Position numbers and translations under genes: made by a program
Origin: Polyangium sp. (in: bacteria)
Lineage (GTDB): Bacteria; Myxococcota_A; Polyangia; Palsa-1104
NCBI GenBank assembly: GCA_025450955.1
Contig: JANWLJ010000235.1
Location: 1 to 9,381 of the forward strand
Direction: 5' to 3'
Length of the DNA stretch: 9,381 bases
Shown here: in pieces, positions 1 through 9,381 of the stretch
Layout of the letters: each line of letters starts with the position of its first letter
How positions within the stretch are numbered: the stretch's first letter is position 1
Notes under the pieces: generated by a model
The model's database searches: none
Seen by the model: only the letters and a program-made list of their open reading frames with translations
What the model was told of the DNA's origin: nothing

Positions 1-317
1 CCGAGGGTGCGGCCGTGCAAAAGCTCCATCACCAGAAACGGAACCTGCCCGCGGGTCTCGCCGAGATCGGTGACCTCGACGATGTTCTCGTGCCCGGTCG
101 CCGACGCCGCGCGCGCCTCGCGACGAAACCGCTCGAGGAGCTCGGGCCGCTGCACCAGCTCGGGCAGAAGCAGCTTGGCCGCGAGGCGCTTTCCGAGCGG
201 TCCGTGCTCGACCTCGTACACCGCCCCCATTCCGCCGGTCTTGATGTGGCGGATGACGACGTATTTATCGTCGAGCCGAGCCCCGGGCGGCCGCGGCTCC
301 GACGGATCGCGGACCAT
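1..317 (-). CDS. Serine/threonine protein kinase, N-terminal part (cut by window edge)
   Basis: The protein is a eukaryotic-like (Hanks-type) Ser/Thr kinase, of which 105 residues of the N-lobe are visible. Residues 25-34 (IKTGGMGAVY) form the glycine-rich ATP loop. K48 in LAAKLL is the position of the ATP-anchoring lysine, and E67 in RFRREA fits the alpha-C glutamate that pairs with it. LVMELLHGRTL at 95-105 is the hinge. The catalytic loop, activation segment and anything C-terminal lie outside the window, so activity and membrane anchoring cannot be judged. The ATG at 317 is firm because an in-frame TAG lies three codons upstream. No Shine-Dalgarno is visible. The gene starts 30 bp after the dnaE stop on the same strand, so it may be co-transcribed with dnaE. 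The first glycine of the usual GxGGMG loop is a lysine here (K26), which is uncommon but not disabling on its own. Confidence 0.93.
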   Translation of the reverse strand, partial: MVRDPSEPRPPGARLDDKYVVIRHIKTGGMGAVYEVEHGPLGKRLAAKLLLPELVQRPELLERFRREARAASATGHENIVEVTDLGETRGQVPFLVMELLHGRTL

Positions 318-347
318 TTCGATCTAGTTTAGCCGAGTTTGACCGCT

Positions 348-3878
<3,531 letters not shown>

Positions 3879-3973
3879 CGGACCCGTATCTAAACACAAA
3901 CGCGGCGCTCATCGGCGCGCCGTTTCGCCCCGCTCATTTGACGCTGCGCGAAGGATTGTTTAGCGTCGATCTC
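3879..3973. other. Divergent intergenic region between dnaE and the lipoprotein gene
   Basis: The 95 bp between the two start codons must hold both promoters unless transcription comes from further away. It is slightly richer in A and T than the flanking coding DNA. Reading toward dnaE, TAGATA (3892-3887) could be a -10 element lying only a few bases from the ATG, but no matching -35 is seen at normal spacing. Neither start has a convincing Shine-Dalgarno: an AAGGA at 3951-3955 is 18 bases from the GTG at 3974, which is too far. Confidence 0.6.
3938..3966 (+). promoter_or_regulatory. Possible sigma-70-like promoter for the lipoprotein operon
   Basis: TTGACG at 3938-3943 is a close match to the -35 consensus. 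A weak -10-like TAGCGT at 3961-3966 follows after a 17-base spacer. Transcription would then begin close to the GTG start at 3974, giving a nearly leaderless mRNA, which would agree with the missing Shine-Dalgarno. The -10 matches the consensus at only three of six positions, so this is a tentative call. Confidence 0.25.
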
Positions 3974-5674
3974 GTGACGGGGCCAACACTCTGGCGTGTG
4001 CTCGCGGCCCTCTCGGTCTTGCCCGGTGCGGGCGCGCTCACCACCGGCTGCGGCGGAGGACCGCCACCGTACGTCGACGGCGGCACCCCGCGCGCGCTCG
4101 ACGTCCTCTCGGGCGCGCAGATCGGCCGACACTACGGCGAGACCGCTCGCTTGCAGGTTCGCTATCGGCTCGATGACCCGGCGATGACTCCGCTCGGCTC
4201 GGCCCAGGTCCGCTTCGCCATCTTCGGCGATCCGGGCGGCTCGACGCTCTCCACCGATCGCGCCACCACCGACGGAAGCGGCGTCGCCTCGGTGAGCCTG
4301 ACCGCCGGCTCCGAGGAGGCCTCGTTCAAGGTGGAGGCGAGCGCCGACGGCGCCCCCGACGCGGAGATCGACATCACCGTCTCCAAGCAGGACTTCGTCG
4401 ACCTCTCGGTCGCGCTCGCCTACGACGGCCCGGGCACGGTGCAGACCTTCCGAGCGCTCCTTTATGTGGGGCAGCCGTGCCGCGCGCTCGTCCCCAAGCC
4501 CGTGCCCGATCCCGCGTTTCGCGCCTTCTCCGTCGAGAGCGGCCCTGCCGGCACGACCGGCACGATCGCGTTCTTGAGCCTCTTGTCGCGCGACTACGCG
4601 GTGATGGGGCGGGCCGAAGACGCCTCCGGCCACCTGCTCGCGTTCGGCTGCGCCGACGTCGGGGCGGGCCTGCTCCCGCCCGGCACGAGCGCCACCCTCC
4701 CCTTGCCGCTCGACCTGGTGCAGGCCTCGCCGCTCGGCAGCTTCGAGCTCACCTCCGAGCTGCCGCTCGCGCCCGAGGTGGTCGCCCCGTCGGTAGCGCC
4801 GCTCTCCGCGCTCGCGGCCTGCGCCGAATCTCCGGGACAAAATCTCCTCGACGCGATCGAGCCCAAGCTCTCCTCCGCGCTCGCGACGGCGATCGAATCG
4901 CACCGCGGCGCCGTCGACGCGATGGGCTGCCGGCCGCCCCAGCTCGCAGGCGGCGCGCCCTCGCTCGACGCCCAGCTCGAGCTGCTCCTCACCGCCTCCG
5001 GCTCCCCCGGCGCCCAGCTCGACGCGATCGCGCTCGATCTCGATCACCTCGCCAAGAGCGCCGAGCTGGTTTCGCTCCTCACCATCACCGCCGCGGGCGC
5101 GGCCGACTTCACCGCCGAGCACACCCTCGAGCGGCTCACCTTGTCGACCGCCACCGGCCAGATGACCTACGATCTCGCCCTCGCCGGGCTGCCGATCATC
5201 GACGTGCGCGATCTGCCGCTCACCCTCGCCGGCGCGCAGCTCACCCTCGGCAGCCACGGGTTCACCCTCGGGCTCGCGCCGCTTTTCGGCCGCGCGTTCG
5301 GCGATCTCGCGCTCACCCCGCGCGGGATCACGCCGCCGAATGCGCGCGGCCTCATCGGCGCGATCGTCGCCGCCGCCAGCCGCAGCGGCAAGACCGGCTG
5401 CGCCGCCGTCGAAGATCAGATCTGCGCGTCGATCGGCGCCGCCGGCTGCTCCGGGGTGATTCAGCCCGCCTGCTCGAGCGCGCTCGACGCGCTGGCCGCG
5501 CCGATCGACGCCGGCTTCGCCCTCGCGCCCGGGCTCGATCTCGTCCTCTCCGGCCACGCCACCGCCATCGACTCCGACGGCGATCTGATCATCGACACCC
5601 TGCAGCCCGGCACCTGGACCACTTCGCTCACCGGCGGCGCGAGCGCGCCCTTCCGAGGAAACCGCAAGCCATGA
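3974..5674 (+). CDS. Probable secreted lipoprotein with N-terminal Ig-like domain, function unknown
   Basis: The product has 566 residues. From the GTG at 3974 it begins with a signal peptide: R8, a hydrophobic stretch at 9-22, then TTGC with C26 as likely lipidation site. The lipobox is imperfect because T replaces the usual L/V/I at -3. Residues about 50-137 look like a bacterial Ig-like (Big/invasin type) beta domain, with alternating strands and a TDGSGVASVSL turn. The rest matches no family I recognise. It is rich in A, L, S and D and contains many cysteines, including four within about 30 residues near the C-terminus (GCAAVEDQICAS, then GCSG and ACSS), which suggests disulfides outside the cytoplasm. 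DSDGDLIID at 533-541 resembles a calcium-binding aspartate loop. In-frame TTG codons at 3938 and 3956 would lengthen the N-terminus and bury the signal peptide. The stop overlaps the next start (ATGA), indicating an operon. No function can be assigned. Confidence 0.82.
   Translation: MTGPTLWRVLAALSVLPGAGALTTGCGGGPPPYVDGGTPRALDVLSGAQIGRHYGETARLQVRYRLDDPAMTPLGSAQVRFAIFGDPGGSTLSTDRATTDGSGVASVSLTAGSEEASFKVEASADGAPDAEIDITVSKQDFVDLSVALAYDGPGTVQTFRALLYVGQPCRALVPKPVPDPAFRAFSVESGPAGTTGTIAFLSLLSRDYAVMGRAEDASGHLLAFGCADVGAGLLPPGTSATLPLPLDLVQASPLGSFELTSELPLAPEVVAPSVAPLSALAACAESPGQNLLDAIEPKLSSALATAIESHRGAVDAMGCRPPQLAGGAPSLDAQLELLLTASGSPGAQLDAIALDLDHLAKSAELVSLLTITAAGAADFTAEHTLERLTLSTATGQMTYDLALAGLPIIDVRDLPLTLAGAQLTLGSHGFTLGLAPLFGRAFGDLALTPRGITPPNARGLIGAIVAAASRSGKTGCAAVEDQICASIGAAGCSGVIQPACSSALDALAAPIDAGFALAPGLDLVLSGHATAIDSDGDLIIDTLQPGTWTTSLTGGASAPFRGNRKP
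5655..5660 (+). promoter_or_regulatory. Shine-Dalgarno-like GAGGAA for the PilZ gene
   Basis: GAGGAA lies 10 bases before the ATG at 5671, inside the last codons of the lipoprotein gene. It is the clearest ribosome-binding site in the window and supports this ATG as the PilZ start, rather than the long open frame that extends upstream in the same reading frame. Confidence 0.55.
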
Positions 5675-6066
5675 GGTCCAAGCTCGATCCGCGCACGCCC
5701 TCTTCGCCGCACCCGCTCGTGCCGACCGAGCCGGGCGAGCCGCAGCGCGAGCTGCGCCGCCATCCGCGCCTCGAGCTGCCGGTGCGCTGCTGGATCGTCG
5801 ACGAGGGCCACACGGTCTATCTGCGGCTGCACGACGTCTCGCGCGGCGGCCTGTCGGTGCGCGCGCCGGTGCCGTTTCAGCCGCACCGCCCGGTCGAGCT
5901 CACCCTCGAGCTGCCGAGCGGCGAGACGGTGCGCGCCCGCGGCGAGGTGGTGTGGGTCAAGACCGACGATCCGCCGGCCGCCGGCAGCGGGCCGAAGATG
6001 GGCGCCCGCTTCCTCGAGTTTCTCGAGGGTGAAGAGGAGCTGTACCGGATGCTCGGCCGTGCCTGA
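5671..6066 (+). CDS. PilZ domain protein (c-di-GMP receptor type)
   Basis: This is a 131-residue single-domain PilZ protein, expected to be cytoplasmic. Both c-di-GMP-binding signatures are present: RRHPR at 29-33 (the RxxxR motif) and DVSRGG at 55-60 (the DxSxxG motif). They are followed by the usual beta-barrel strands and a late GARFLEF segment. The first 25 residues are proline-rich and probably disordered. In the PilZ family these motifs wrap around a c-di-GMP dimer, so the protein is likely a c-di-GMP effector with an unknown partner. The start overlaps the lipoprotein stop by four bases (ATGA) and has GAGGAA upstream. The stop overlaps the next gene's GTG, so translation of all three genes is probably coupled. 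Its open frame continues far upstream, but that part translates to arginine-rich sequence shadowing the lipoprotein gene. Confidence 0.93.
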   Translation: MRSKLDPRTPSSPHPLVPTEPGEPQRELRRHPRLELPVRCWIVDEGHTVYLRLHDVSRGGLSVRAPVPFQPHRPVELTLELPSGETVRARGEVVWVKTDDPPAAGSGPKMGARFLEFLEGEEELYRMLGRA

Positions 6067-6652
6067 TCCGGCCGCGCTCCTCGAGGCCGCCGAGCGCGTC
6101 GAGAGCGCCTGCGATCTCGAGCTCGGGCTGCCCGCCGGCGCCGAGGCGCTCGCCGGCGCCACCCTCTTGGCCCTCGACGCGCTCGATCCGGCGACCACTT
6201 CGCCAAAGGCGCTGTGGAACCTCCTCTGGCTCGCCGGCGATCTCACCGAGCACGTCGATCTCTATCGCGCGGTCTCGCTCTTCGACGCGGTCGAGCGCCT
6301 CTTCGCCACCCGGCTCGCCGCCGCGCCCGCGCTCTCTACTCCGCTCACCGAGGCCGCCGAGATGGCGTTCGACTTCTTCTTCAACCGCGAGGCGCCGCCG
6401 CTCGCCTCGGCGCGCTTCGACCACGCGCTCTCGGGCCTGGGCCGCGTCCTCGCCGTCGAGAATCTGCTCTGCCGCCGCGCCGCGCTGCACGGCCTCGGCC
6501 ACCTGCGCGAGCACGCTCCCACCACCCGTGCCCGCGCCGCCGTCGACGCGCTCCTCGATGCGGTGACCGATCGCGAGCTGCGCCCGCTCGCCCGCCTCGC
6601 CCGCTCCGGCGAGCTGCTCTCAAATTTGAAGGTGACGCCCATCCGCCCGTAG
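6059..6652 (+). CDS. Hypothetical helical protein, third gene of the PilZ operon
   Basis: I do not recognise this 197-residue protein. It is alanine- and leucine-rich with predicted amphipathic helices, no signal peptide and no clear membrane segment. An ALHGLGHLREH segment at 142-152, followed by another helix, recalls HEAT-type helical repeats, but this is only a resemblance. The GTG at 6059 is chosen because it overlaps the PilZ stop by eight bases (GTGCCTGA), which matches the overlap style of the preceding pair; an ATG at 6029 lies 30 bases further inside the PilZ gene. The coding frame ends at a TAG at 6650-6652, already inside the opposite-strand barrel gene. The last residues (about SNLKVTPIRP) are antisense to the barrel terminus, so the natural C-terminus is uncertain. 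Conserved order with a lipoprotein and a c-di-GMP receptor hints at a shared envelope or signalling role, but nothing proves it. Confidence 0.72.
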   Translation: MPDPAALLEAAERVESACDLELGLPAGAEALAGATLLALDALDPATTSPKALWNLLWLAGDLTEHVDLYRAVSLFDAVERLFATRLAAAPALSTPLTEAAEMAFDFFFNREAPPLASARFDHALSGLGRVLAVENLLCRRAALHGLGHLREHAPTTRARAAVDALLDAVTDRELRPLARLARSGELLSNLKVTPIRP

Positions 6653-8694
6653 ACCTGCGGATCTGGGTCGAGCAGGCCCGGCGAGAGAGGCTTCGAGTAG
6701 GAAGCGCGCGGCCCGAGCGGCGCCGCCTCGAAGATGAAGAAGATGTTCGCCACCGGCGCGACCACGATCTCGAGCGCCGCTTGCAGCATGAGCCGCGCGT
6801 TGCCGTAGCGGTCGCGTGGATTTTGCCCGAGCACCTTCGGGTCGCTGCAGCCGGCGGGCTCATCCATCGTCGCCTTCTCCGGACAGTTGCGATCGGTGTA
6901 GGCCTGAAGATAGGGATGCGCGGTGAAGCGCACCACGTGGCCGAACAGGAGCGTGATCGGCAAACCGGCCTCAAAGGTGAAGTCGTTGCGCGAGCCCGGC
7001 CCGCCGCCGCCTCCGACGAACACGTCGGCGCCCATCGCCACCGGGCCCGCTTTGAGAAATTGAAACTTGGCGTGCGCGCCGCCCTCGGTGAGATAGCCAA
7101 TCGTGCGCACCTCGACGCCCGCGTCGAGGCCGAGCGCCCCGCGCCTGAGCGCGCCCACCGTCAGGCGCACCCCGCCGAACGGATAAAAGCCGCCGTAGAG
7201 ATCGGCGGTAAACCGGCTCGGCTCGATGGTGACCGCCGAGAACGACGACATCGATCGATAGTCCGACTGCGTCGGTCCGGTGCGCACCTGCGCGAGATCG
7301 GCCGAGAGGATCTTCTGCTCGCCGCCCTCGATGTGAAACGGCTGCTTGGCCTGCACGTAGCCCGCCTTCTTCACCTCGATGACGTGCTCGCCCGAGGCCA
7401 GCTTGTCGAGCGTGAGCGGCGTCTTTCCGACCGGCGCGCCGTCGATGTAGACGTCCGCGCCGGCGACATTGGACAAAACCTTCAGCGTGCCCGACGCCGA
7501 CATCTCGATGGTGAGCTGGGTCTCGTGCAGAGGATCGAGGTTGACCTCGCGCTGCCACTCGGCGAAGCCCGGCTTGCGGGCGACGATGTAGTGCTTGCCG
7601 GGCGACAGATCGTTGCGATCGATCGGCGCCTTTCCGACCGACGCCCCGTCGATGAACACCTCGACGTCCGGCTCGGGCGTGACCACCCTCAGATGCGCGG
7701 TGAGCGCCGGCCCGCCCTGCTGCAGATCGATCTTGGCGATGGTCTGCTGGCCCGCGACCACGTTGACCAGGCTCTGCTGCGGCGTATAGCCGGGCGCGCG
7801 CACCTCGATCGCATGCTGCCCCGGCTGAAGCCCGTTGATCTCGCCGCCCGCCGGCCCCTTTTCCTGCCCGTCGACGAGCACGGTCGCGCCCGGCGTGGTC
7901 GACAGCACCCGAAGCGCGCCGCCCGAGGCGCTCTGGTCATTGAGCCGCGCCTCGACCTTGACCTGCTGCCCGCCCACCACGTTCACCACCTGACGGAACG
8001 GCGGCAGCGGATCCTTGCGCACCTCGACGGTGTGCGGCCCCTCGACCAGGTCGCCGATCAAGGCCGGCGCCGCGTCGCGCCTCTGCCCGTCGACGTACAC
8101 ATCGGCGCCCGCCACGTCGGCGACCACCAGGATCGCGCCCTTCTTCGCCTCGGGCACGAGGTCGACCACCAGGGTGCGGGTGTCGCCCTCCTGCACGTCG
8201 GCGGTGTCGCGGAAGTCGCGGAAGCCCGGCTTCTTCACCTCGATCAAGTGGTGGCCCTTGGCCACCTCGACCTTGGCCGGCACCGTCCCGAGCGCCGCCC
8301 CGTCGACGTAGAGCTGGCCGCCGGTCGCCGATTCATTGGCGACCGAGCGCACGTCGAGCACCGCCGGCCGCGCCTGCCGCTCGAGAGTGAAGACGAACGC
8401 CTCGGAGCGGGTGACCGTGAGCGGCCGCTGCACCGGCTGAAAGCCGGGCAGCTCGAGGATGATCGTATAGGTCCCCTTCGGCAGCCGCAGGGTCGCCGGC
8501 GTGTAGCCCTCGATCCCGTAGTCCTTGGAGTCGACGTAGATCGCCGCCTGCTGCGGCTGCGAATCGATCTTGATCCGCATCTTGTGGCCACGGAGCCGGG
8601 GGCGCGGCTTGAGCTGGGCCGAGGCCGAGCCGCCGAGGGCGAGCACGAGCAGGAGCCCGAGCACGAAGGAGAAGATCCGCGTAGGGAGACGCAT
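6262..8694 (-). CDS. Six-module PEGA protein with C-terminal outer-membrane-barrel-like domain; abnormal C-terminal extension
   Basis: The open frame encodes 810 residues, of which 1-691 look genuine. Residues 1-26 are a clear signal peptide (basic start, hydrophobic core, SASA-Q cleavage). Six PEGA-like modules of about 69 residues follow: 39-107, 111-182, 185-253, 258-326, 333-400 and 401-469. Each has a YVDG/FIDG turn, a PG-H-IEV-type strand and a closing strand. Residues 470-691 look like an outer-membrane beta-barrel with alternating strands, a GGGGGPG turn and two cysteines in one loop (NCPEK and GCSDP). The barrel ends in GVTFKF, a classic terminal phenylalanine. From 692 to 810 the translation becomes S/A/R-rich and is antisense to the 6059-6652 gene. 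The true end is therefore probably near 6622, and the original stop may have been lost by an indel. A role in linking envelope layers is inference only. Confidence 0.88.
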   Translation of the reverse strand: MRLPTRIFSFVLGLLLVLALGGSASAQLKPRPRLRGHKMRIKIDSQPQQAAIYVDSKDYGIEGYTPATLRLPKGTYTIILELPGFQPVQRPLTVTRSEAFVFTLERQARPAVLDVRSVANESATGGQLYVDGAALGTVPAKVEVAKGHHLIEVKKPGFRDFRDTADVQEGDTRTLVVDLVPEAKKGAILVVADVAGADVYVDGQRRDAAPALIGDLVEGPHTVEVRKDPLPPFRQVVNVVGGQQVKVEARLNDQSASGGALRVLSTTPGATVLVDGQEKGPAGGEINGLQPGQHAIEVRAPGYTPQQSLVNVVAGQQTIAKIDLQQGGPALTAHLRVVTPEPDVEVFIDGASVGKAPIDRNDLSPGKHYIVARKPGFAEWQREVNLDPLHETQLTIEMSASGTLKVLSNVAGADVYIDGAPVGKTPLTLDKLASGEHVIEVKKAGYVQAKQPFHIEGGEQKILSADLAQVRTGPTQSDYRSMSSFSAVTIEPSRFTADLYGGFYPFGGVRLTVGALRRGALGLDAGVEVRTIGYLTEGGAHAKFQFLKAGPVAMGADVFVGGGGGPGSRNDFTFEAGLPITLLFGHVVRFTAHPYLQAYTDRNCPEKATMDEPAGCSDPKVLGQNPRDRYGNARLMLQAALEIVVAPVANIFFIFEAAPLGPRASYSKPLSPGLLDPDPQVYGRMGVTFKFESSSPERARRASGRSSRSVTASRSASTAARARVVGACSRRWPRPCSAARRQSRFSTARTRPRPESAWSKRAEASGGASRLKKKSNAISAASVSGVESAGAAASRVAKRRSTASKSETAR

Positions 8695-8878
8695 GGTCTT
8701 CGAGCGTACCCCACGCTTTCCGCCGAGATCAATCGCCGCGCTCGTCTTACATCGTCTTCGTTCGTCTTTTTTTGTAATACTCGCTCGTCTTACATCGTCT
8801 TTTTTCGTATTTTATTGTCATACGTCAAATCACCCGCCGGGGATCGCCAGCCCGCGCGGCTCATGATAGAAATCGGCC
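8695..8878. other. Divergent intergenic region between the PEGA-barrel gene and cstA
   Basis: This 184-bp gap separates two divergent starts. Its middle (8739-8824) is distinctly AT-rich and holds the tandem repeat described separately. The flanks, about 44 bp toward the PEGA gene and 54 bp toward cstA, return to GC-rich composition. I see no confident sigma-70 promoter on either strand and no convincing Shine-Dalgarno before either start. TTGACG on the minus strand (8828-8823) is -35-like, but no good -10 follows at 16-18 bases. Confidence 0.6.
8739..8824. repeat. Two tandem 43-bp repeats, each made of four ~10-bp TCGTCTT-type units
   Basis: Copy 1 is 8739-8781 and copy 2 is 8782-8824, directly adjacent, matching at 37 of 43 positions by eye. 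The first 20 bases (CGCTCGTCTTACATCGTCTT) are identical in both. Within each copy, units begin every 10 bases: 8742, 8752, 8762, 8772, then 8785, 8795, 8805, 8815. Five units carry perfect TCGTCTT; the others are TTGTAAT, TCGTATT and TTGTCAT. The step from 8772 to 8785 is 13 because of the CGC that opens the second copy. A 10-base period places the units on one face of the helix. T-runs at 8767-8773 and 8800-8805 add possible curvature. It lies midway between two divergent genes, so a regulatory array is plausible but unproven. Confidence 0.85.
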
Positions 8879-9381
8879 GTGCACGCCCTTCCGCTGATGC
8901 TGGGTGCGCTGTGCGCGGTCGCGATCGGGTACCGCTACTACTCGGCCTTCCTCGCCGCCAAGGTGCTGGTCCTCGACGACGCGCGGGTGACCCCGGCGCA
9001 CCGCCTCACCGACGGCCACAACTACGTCCCGACCAACAAGTGGGTGCTGTTCGGACATCACTTCGCCGCGATCACCGGCGCCGGCCCGCTGGTCGGCCCG
9101 GTCCTGGCCGCGCAGTTCGGCTTTCTGCCCGGCTACCTGTGGATCCTCGTCGGGGTGGTGATGGGCGGCGCGGTCCACGACTTCGTGGTGCTCACCGCCT
9201 CCATCCGCTACGACGGCAAATCGCTCGCCGAGATCGCCCGCGGCGAGATCGGTCCGCGCGCCGGCTACATCACCGGCGCCGCGATCCTGTTCATCGTCAT
9301 CATCGCGATCGCGGCGATGGGCAAGGTGGTGGTGAACGCTCTTTCCGACAGCGCCTGGGGCACCTTCACCATCGGCGTCAC
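8879..9381 (+). CDS. cstA: Carbon starvation protein A (CstA/BtsT family transporter), N-terminal part
   Basis: The visible 167 residues are the N-terminal part of a CstA-family membrane transporter. E. coli members of this family (CstA, BtsT) take up pyruvate, and CstA has been linked to peptide use during carbon starvation. The family signature is unmistakable: NYVPTNKWVLFGHHFAAITG, then GAGPLVGPVLAAQFG and GGAVHDFVVL. Hydrophobic segments at about 4-18, 82-98 and 127-150 fit transmembrane helices. The GTG at 8879 is the earliest possible start, since an in-frame TAG sits at 8867-8869; an ATG at 8897 is the alternative but would remove part of the first helix. No Shine-Dalgarno is evident. 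The gene is divergent from the PEGA-barrel gene, with the tandem repeat array in between, and its 3' part lies outside the window. The substrate is inferred from the family and not visible here. Confidence 0.95.
   Translation, partial: MHALPLMLGALCAVAIGYRYYSAFLAAKVLVLDDARVTPAHRLTDGHNYVPTNKWVLFGHHFAAITGAGPLVGPVLAAQFGFLPGYLWILVGVVMGGAVHDFVVLTASIRYDGKSLAEIARGEIGPRAGYITGAAILFIVIIAIAAMGKVVVNALSDSAWGTFTIGV

Noticed and set aside
3890..5557. A 555-codon minus-strand frame opposite the lipoprotein gene
   Set aside because: Its translation is a monotonous run of E, R, G and A, whereas the plus-strand frame has a signal peptide, an Ig-like domain and operon overlaps. The plus-strand gene is the better choice.
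4477..5670. Upstream extension of the PilZ reading frame (529 codons in total)
   Set aside because: The part before 5671 is arginine-rich shadow of the lipoprotein gene. PilZ homology starts only after the ATG at 5671, which has a Shine-Dalgarno and an ATGA overlap.
5461..6246. A 261-codon minus-strand frame across the PilZ gene
   Set aside because: It is antisense to clear PilZ motifs and shows no motif of its own.
8739..8824. The repeat array considered as a CRISPR or a replication origin
   Set aside because: There are no unique spacers between equal repeats as in CRISPR, and no DnaA-box (TTATCCACA-like) sequences are present, so neither label is supported.
8570..8866. A 98-codon plus-strand frame running across the tandem repeat
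   Set aside because: Its first half is antisense to the PEGA signal peptide region and the rest translates the simple repeat. There is no start signal or motif.

Overview
The window is a high-GC bacterial stretch with compact gene spacing, long spurious antisense ORFs, frequent GTG starts and few clear Shine-Dalgarno sites. A eukaryotic-like Ser/Thr kinase, a six-module PEGA protein fused to a beta-barrel, a PilZ protein and a large Cys-containing lipoprotein fit a Myxococcota-type (former Deltaproteobacteria) Gram-negative genome. That assignment is an inference from gene content, not a match to a known strain.

Layout, left to right. (1) Minus strand, 1-317: N-terminal part of a Ser/Thr protein kinase, cut by the window edge and only 30 bp downstream of dnaE. 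(2) Minus strand, 348-3878: complete dnaE, the replicative DNA polymerase III alpha subunit, with all nine PHP-domain metal ligands, all three catalytic aspartates and an internal clamp-binding motif. (3) A 95-bp divergent intergenic region. (4) Plus strand, 3974-6652: a three-gene unit with overlapping stop/start codons, made of a secreted probable lipoprotein with an Ig-like domain, a single-domain PilZ (c-di-GMP receptor type) protein and an unrecognised helical protein. (5) Minus strand, 8694 down to 6262: a signal-peptide protein with six PEGA modules followed by a C-terminal outer-membrane-barrel-like region. Its frame runs about 120 codons past the apparent end of the barrel, antisense to the gene before it. 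(6) 8695-8878: a divergent intergenic region with an AT-rich tandem repeat, two 43-bp copies each built from four roughly 10-bp units. (7) Plus strand, 8879 to the edge: N-terminal part of a CstA-family (carbon starvation/pyruvate) transporter.

The genes do not form one obvious pathway. dnaE is housekeeping. The middle of the window is envelope-oriented: lipoprotein, c-di-GMP receptor and PEGA-barrel protein. The least explained items are the helically phased decamer array between the PEGA-barrel gene and cstA, the lipoprotein-PilZ-helical protein operon, and the convergent antisense overlap where the barrel gene seems to have lost its stop. No tRNA, rRNA, CRISPR array, insertion sequence or recognisable defence system was seen.
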